Of a stretch of DNA of 64,000 nt, positions 61,493 through 64,000 are shown piece by piece. The position numbers were made by a program, and so were the translations under genes. A model generated the notes under the pieces. The model was not told the origin of the DNA. It made no database searches and saw nothing but the letters and a program-made list of their open reading frames with translations. The stretch comes from Caballeronia turbans (GTDB taxonomy: Bacteria > Pseudomonadota > Gammaproteobacteria > Burkholderiales > Burkholderiaceae), in assembly GCA_001544655.2 (NCBI GenBank), contig FCOD02000004.1:186001-250000 (forward strand), written 5' to 3'. How positions within the stretch are numbered: the stretch's first letter is position 1; each line of letters begins with the position of its first letter.

Positions 61493-62472
61493 GCACCCGT
61501 CTGAAAACTTCCGCGATGATCGCGTCGATTGCAAGCGAAGGACAGGTCACCCGGTCCGCGCCTTTCGGTAATGCGCTGGTCGAACTGGCGGGCACGAAGA
61601 CGAACGTCATCGGCATGACGGCCGACCTCGGCAAGTACACGGACTTGCATATTTTCGCGAAGGAGTTTCCCGAGCGCTATTACCAGATGGGCATGGCCGA
61701 GCAATTGTTGATGGGTGCAGCGGCGGGCTTCGCGCATGAAGGCGCGCAGCCGTTCGTCACGACCTATGCCGTGTTCGCGACGCGCCGTGCGTATGACTTC
61801 ATCCACCAGACGATCGCCGAAGACAATCTCGACGTGAAGATCGTCGCCGCGCTGCCCGGTCTCACGACAGGCTACGGTCCGAGCCATCAGGCCGCCGAAG
61901 ATCTCGCCTTGATGCGCGCAATGCCGAACATGACCGTGATCGACCCGTGCGATGCGCTCGATATCGAGCAGATGGTGCCCGCCATCGCCGCGCACAAAGG
62001 GCCGGTGTATGCGCGCCTTCTTCGCGGCAACGTGCCCGCCGTGCTCGACGAATACGATTACCAGTTCGAATTGGGCAAGGCGAAGCTGCTTCGCGATGGC
62101 CGCGATGTGCTCATCATCTCGTCCGGCATTCTGACGATGCGTGCGCTCGAAACCGCCAAGGCATTGCAAGCCGACAACGTCGATGTCGCCGTGCTCCACG
62201 TGCCGACGATCAAGCCACTCGATACGGAAACGATCATCCGCGAAGCGAAGCGTTCGGGACGTCTCGTGGTGGTAGCAGAAAATCACACGACGATCGGCGG
62301 ATTGGGCGAAGCAGTGGCGACGGCGCTGCTGACCGCAGGCGTAACGCCAACGTATCGTCAGATCGCGCTGCCCGATGCGTTCCTCGATGCGGGCGCGCTG
62401 CCTACGCTGCACGACCGCTATGGCATTTCGACCAATGTGATGTCGGCCACCATCAAGGGCTGGCTCGCCTGA
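61489..62472 (+). CDS. Transketolase, C-terminal subunit
   Basis: A 327-residue pyrimidine-binding and C-terminal-domain half. Catalytic Glu in YYQMGMAEQLLMGAAAGFAHEG, TTYAVFATRRAYDF, and the C-terminal fold VAVLHVPTIKPLD match split transketolases. Its ATG lies in the stop of the N-terminal subunit (ATGA), ensuring equal amounts. It forms the heteromeric enzyme with that subunit. A hairpin follows. Confidence 0.92.
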   Translation: MSTRLKTSAMIASIASEGQVTRSAPFGNALVELAGTKTNVIGMTADLGKYTDLHIFAKEFPERYYQMGMAEQLLMGAAAGFAHEGAQPFVTTYAVFATRRAYDFIHQTIAEDNLDVKIVAALPGLTTGYGPSHQAAEDLALMRAMPNMTVIDPCDALDIEQMVPAIAAHKGPVYARLLRGNVPAVLDEYDYQFELGKAKLLRDGRDVLIISSGILTMRALETAKALQADNVDVAVLHVPTIKPLDTETIIREAKRSGRLVVVAENHTTIGGLGEAVATALLTAGVTPTYRQIALPDAFLDAGALPTLHDRYGISTNVMSATIKGWLA

Positions 62473-62478
62473 TGGACG

Positions 62479-62511
62479 AGCGCCGCGCAGTTCGATGAAA
62501 CGCGCGGCGCT
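62479..62511. terminator. Bidirectional hairpin between transketolase and DUF2894 genes
   Basis: A perfect 10-bp GC stem AGCGCCGCGC / GCGCGGCGCT with a 13-base loop lies in the 42-base gap between convergent genes, followed by a pyrimidine-rich stretch. Confidence 0.55.
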
Positions 62512-62514
62512 TGT

Positions 62515-63096
62515 TCACTTCTTCTTTCGTCCGCCCTTCTTCGCGCCCGCCGCCTCTTTCGCGACGATCACGCCGGGCCCGTTCATTTCTTCCATCCACG
62601 AAAGCGCGTCGGCATAGGCGAGGAATTGCTGGAAATAACCCGGCGATACTTCGCGCATGAGCGACAACGAACGATGTACGAGGCTGCTCGAATTGAGCGG
62701 TCCCGCATTCCTCGGAACGTGCGCGAGCGAATCGCGCAACTGCTTTTCCGCGCTGACTTTCGACCACACCGCGCGAAAGTATTCGAGCAACTCGGCGTGC
62801 GATGTCGCGTGCTTCGAAGACGGCTTCGCGATGTCATCGACCAGCGCAGCAAGCGGTCCGCGTTCGTCGGCATCGTGAGTTGCGGTGCGGTGCAATGCGG
62901 CACGCTCGATATCGGTGCGATAAGCATCGAGCAACTGCGCGAGGCGCGCATCGAGCTTGCGGCGCGTCTCGCCGTCGTAAGCCGCCGCGCGTTTGGCGAG
63001 CGCATCGATGAGATGAAAGCGCACGGGATTCGCGCGATCGTCGCCGTTCGCGCGCCATGCGTCGAGCATCGCACGTGCCGACGCTGCGTTATTCAT
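62515..63096 (-). CDS. DUF2894 domain-containing protein
   Basis: A 193-residue helical protein: ARAMLDAWRANGDDRANPVRFHLIDALAKR and LLEYFRAVWSKVSAEKQLRDSLAHVPRNAGPLNS, as separate blocks, follow the DUF2894 pattern. A Lys-rich tail (AKKGGRKKK) ends it. It is the last gene of the DUF802-OmpA-DUF2894 unit; its start overlaps the OmpA stop by 8 bases. Unknown role, cytosolic by sequence. This trio is conserved in Burkholderiaceae by my recollection. Confidence 0.75.
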   Translation of the reverse strand: MNNAASARAMLDAWRANGDDRANPVRFHLIDALAKRAAAYDGETRRKLDARLAQLLDAYRTDIERAALHRTATHDADERGPLAALVDDIAKPSSKHATSHAELLEYFRAVWSKVSAEKQLRDSLAHVPRNAGPLNSSSLVHRSLSLMREVSPGYFQQFLAYADALSWMEEMNGPGVIVAKEAAGAKKGGRKKK

Positions 63097-63736
63097 GAGC
63101 CTTCACCGCGCCATCCGCGGGCCGCGGCACGGCTGAAATCTCGACGCGACGATTTTTCGCGCGCCCGACTTCATCGGCGTTCGAACTCACGGGCTGCTCC
63201 GACCCGAACGCCGCAGCGAACACCGACGAAGAAGGCACGCCCGCATCGATCAAAGCGCGTGTCACGGTCAACGCGCGTTTCGCGGAAAGCTCCCAGTTAT
63301 CCGCGAAGCGCCGGTTGCCTTCGTGCACTTGTTGATCGTCGGCGAAACCGCTGACCATGAGGATCTCCTCATGCGCATGCAGATAGGCGCCGAGCGGCGC
63401 GGCCAGGCTCTTCAACACATCGCGGCCCTGCGGCTGCAACTGATCGGAATTGAGCGCGAAGAGCACGCTGCCGCTGATGCCGATGCGCCCGTTCACGAGC
63501 GTCACGCGTCCCGATGCGAGCGGCCCCGCGAGCGCCTGTTCCAGCGTCTGGCGGCGCTGCGTTTCTTCCTGGCGATGCTTCACCTCCTCGTCGAGCTTGT
63601 TCTCGAGCTGCAATTGCACGCCAATCACGCCGACGAGTATCAGCACGAACGCACCCAGCAGCACGGACATCAAATCGGCGAACGCCGGCCAGATCGGCGC
63701 GGCGTGTTCCGCGCCGCCGTCGATTTCCTCGTTCAT
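63089..63736 (-). CDS. MotB/ZorB-like OmpA-domain membrane protein
   Basis: A 215-residue protein with a short cytosolic N-terminus, one transmembrane helix (about 21-41) beginning PAFADLMSVLLGAFVLILVG, a coiled periplasmic linker, and a C-terminal OmpA peptidoglycan-binding domain (GFADDQQV, NWELSAKRALTV, NRRVEIS). D21 at the start of the helix corresponds in position to the proton-carrying Asp of MotB. It should anchor a stator-like complex to the wall. Overlaps the DUF802 gene by 4 bases. Confidence 0.85.
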   Translation of the reverse strand: MNEEIDGGAEHAAPIWPAFADLMSVLLGAFVLILVGVIGVQLQLENKLDEEVKHRQEETQRRQTLEQALAGPLASGRVTLVNGRIGISGSVLFALNSDQLQPQGRDVLKSLAAPLGAYLHAHEEILMVSGFADDQQVHEGNRRFADNWELSAKRALTVTRALIDAGVPSSSVFAAAFGSEQPVSSNADEVGRAKNRRVEISAVPRPADGAVKAHE

Positions 63737-64000
63737 GCCGCCCGCGCTCCGGCCGCGCGCTGTCCCGCGATGTGCTGCAAGTCCTCGACGATCTGCTTCT
63801 GCGACATCATGCTCAGATCGATGACTTCCTTCGCCTGCGCGACGTAATACGCGAGCTGTTCGTCGCTGCGTGCCAGCGATTTGTCGAGTGCGCTTTCGAT
63901 ACGTTCGAGATGCGCGACGAGCTTGTCGTTCGATTCGCCGAAGGACTGCACGGCCGCACCGAACGCGTCCGAGAGGCTCGCCATTTCGACCGCGCTCGTC
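63733..64000 (-). CDS. DUF802-type protein, C-terminal part (partial)
   Basis: The last 88 residues of a larger protein continuing beyond the right edge; the ATG at 63984 is internal. It is alpha-helical and coiled-coil-like (LVAHLERIESALDKSLARSD, QLAYYVAQAKEVIDLSMMSQ), the form of DUF802 proteins, which are long, with N-terminal membrane helices in the parts I cannot see. It is translationally coupled to the OmpA-domain gene by a 4-base overlap. Confidence 0.65.
   Translation of the reverse strand, partial: TSAVEMASLSDAFGAAVQSFGESNDKLVAHLERIESALDKSLARSDEQLAYYVAQAKEVIDLSMMSQKQIVEDLQHIAGQRAAGARAA

Noticed and set aside
62515-64000. Calling the right-edge operon a Zorya defence system
   Set aside because: Only the stator-like geometry is similar. 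ZorC, ZorD or ZorE genes are not visible, and DUF802/DUF2894 are not Zorya components as far as I know.
1-64000. CRISPR arrays, tRNA or rRNA genes, insertion sequences or prophage
   Set aside because: No regularly spaced repeats, no clover-leaf or rRNA sequence, and no transposase, integrase or phage structural motif was seen while reading both strands.

Overview
The window is chromosomal DNA from a high-GC betaproteobacterium. Gene content (DUF4148, DUF3563, VC0807-type, DUF802/OmpA/DUF2894, PPK2 with a YdcH partner, many LysR/AraC regulators each beside a small catabolic cluster) points to Burkholderiaceae, most likely Paraburkholderia or Caballeronia. The species assignment is inference. 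I see no rRNA, tRNA, CRISPR array, insertion sequence or prophage. Both window ends cut genes: a LacI-type regulator on the left and a DUF802-type protein on the right.

Layout. 0-11.5 kb is a mixed housekeeping stretch: GT2 glycosyltransferase, DUF1349, a decayed ribose-type ABC permease, a class II aldolase, a cold-shock protein, a TauE/SafE exporter with a divergent LysR, a YdcH-PPK2 pair, small secreted and membrane proteins, and an alpha/beta hydrolase. 11.9-18.7 kb is a signalling block: a large Cache-PAS hybrid kinase with two receivers and an Hpt domain, a double-receiver protein with no output domain, and a VpsR-like sigma-54 activator. 19-21.6 kb holds a MATE transporter and a membrane acyltransferase.

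21.7-27.1 kb is a LysR-controlled catabolic unit (epoxide-hydrolase-like enzyme, transporter, PDC-hydrolase-like amidohydrolase, isocitrate-lyase-family enzyme). 27.1-31.7 kb carries small stress and metabolic genes and a periplasmic trehalase. 31.8-37.3 kb is an AraC-controlled cluster of SDR, KstD-like flavoprotein, NIPSNAP and AAHS transporter, which fits oxidation and desaturation of a ring ketone. It faces a frameshifted Ohr gene and a truncated NAD(P)-binding gene.

38-41.1 kb is an ECF41 sigma-factor module (sigma factor, CxxC carboxymuconolactone-decarboxylase-family protein, cupin, LysR). It contains a perfect match to the published ECF41 promoter, TGTCACA-N16-CGTC. 41.2-46.5 kb holds an MHS transporter, an AraC regulator and a GntP permease. 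45.8-53.7 kb is a GntR-controlled cluster: transporter, an enzyme with an arylmalonate-decarboxylase-like active-site layout, a hydantoinase, two tandem serine hydrolases and an exported aldose epimerase. 54-62.5 kb has a multi-PAS hybrid kinase, an AhpD-like protein, and a LysR-SDR-transporter-split-transketolase cluster. 62.5-64 kb is the end of a DUF802-OmpA-DUF2894 operon that looks like an ion-driven, envelope-anchored machine.

The best leads are the ECF41 promoter and its interrupted target operon, the AMDase-like/hydantoinase cluster, the KstD-like ring-desaturation cluster with its two-turn direct-repeat operator, and the uncharacterised MotB-like operon at the right edge.
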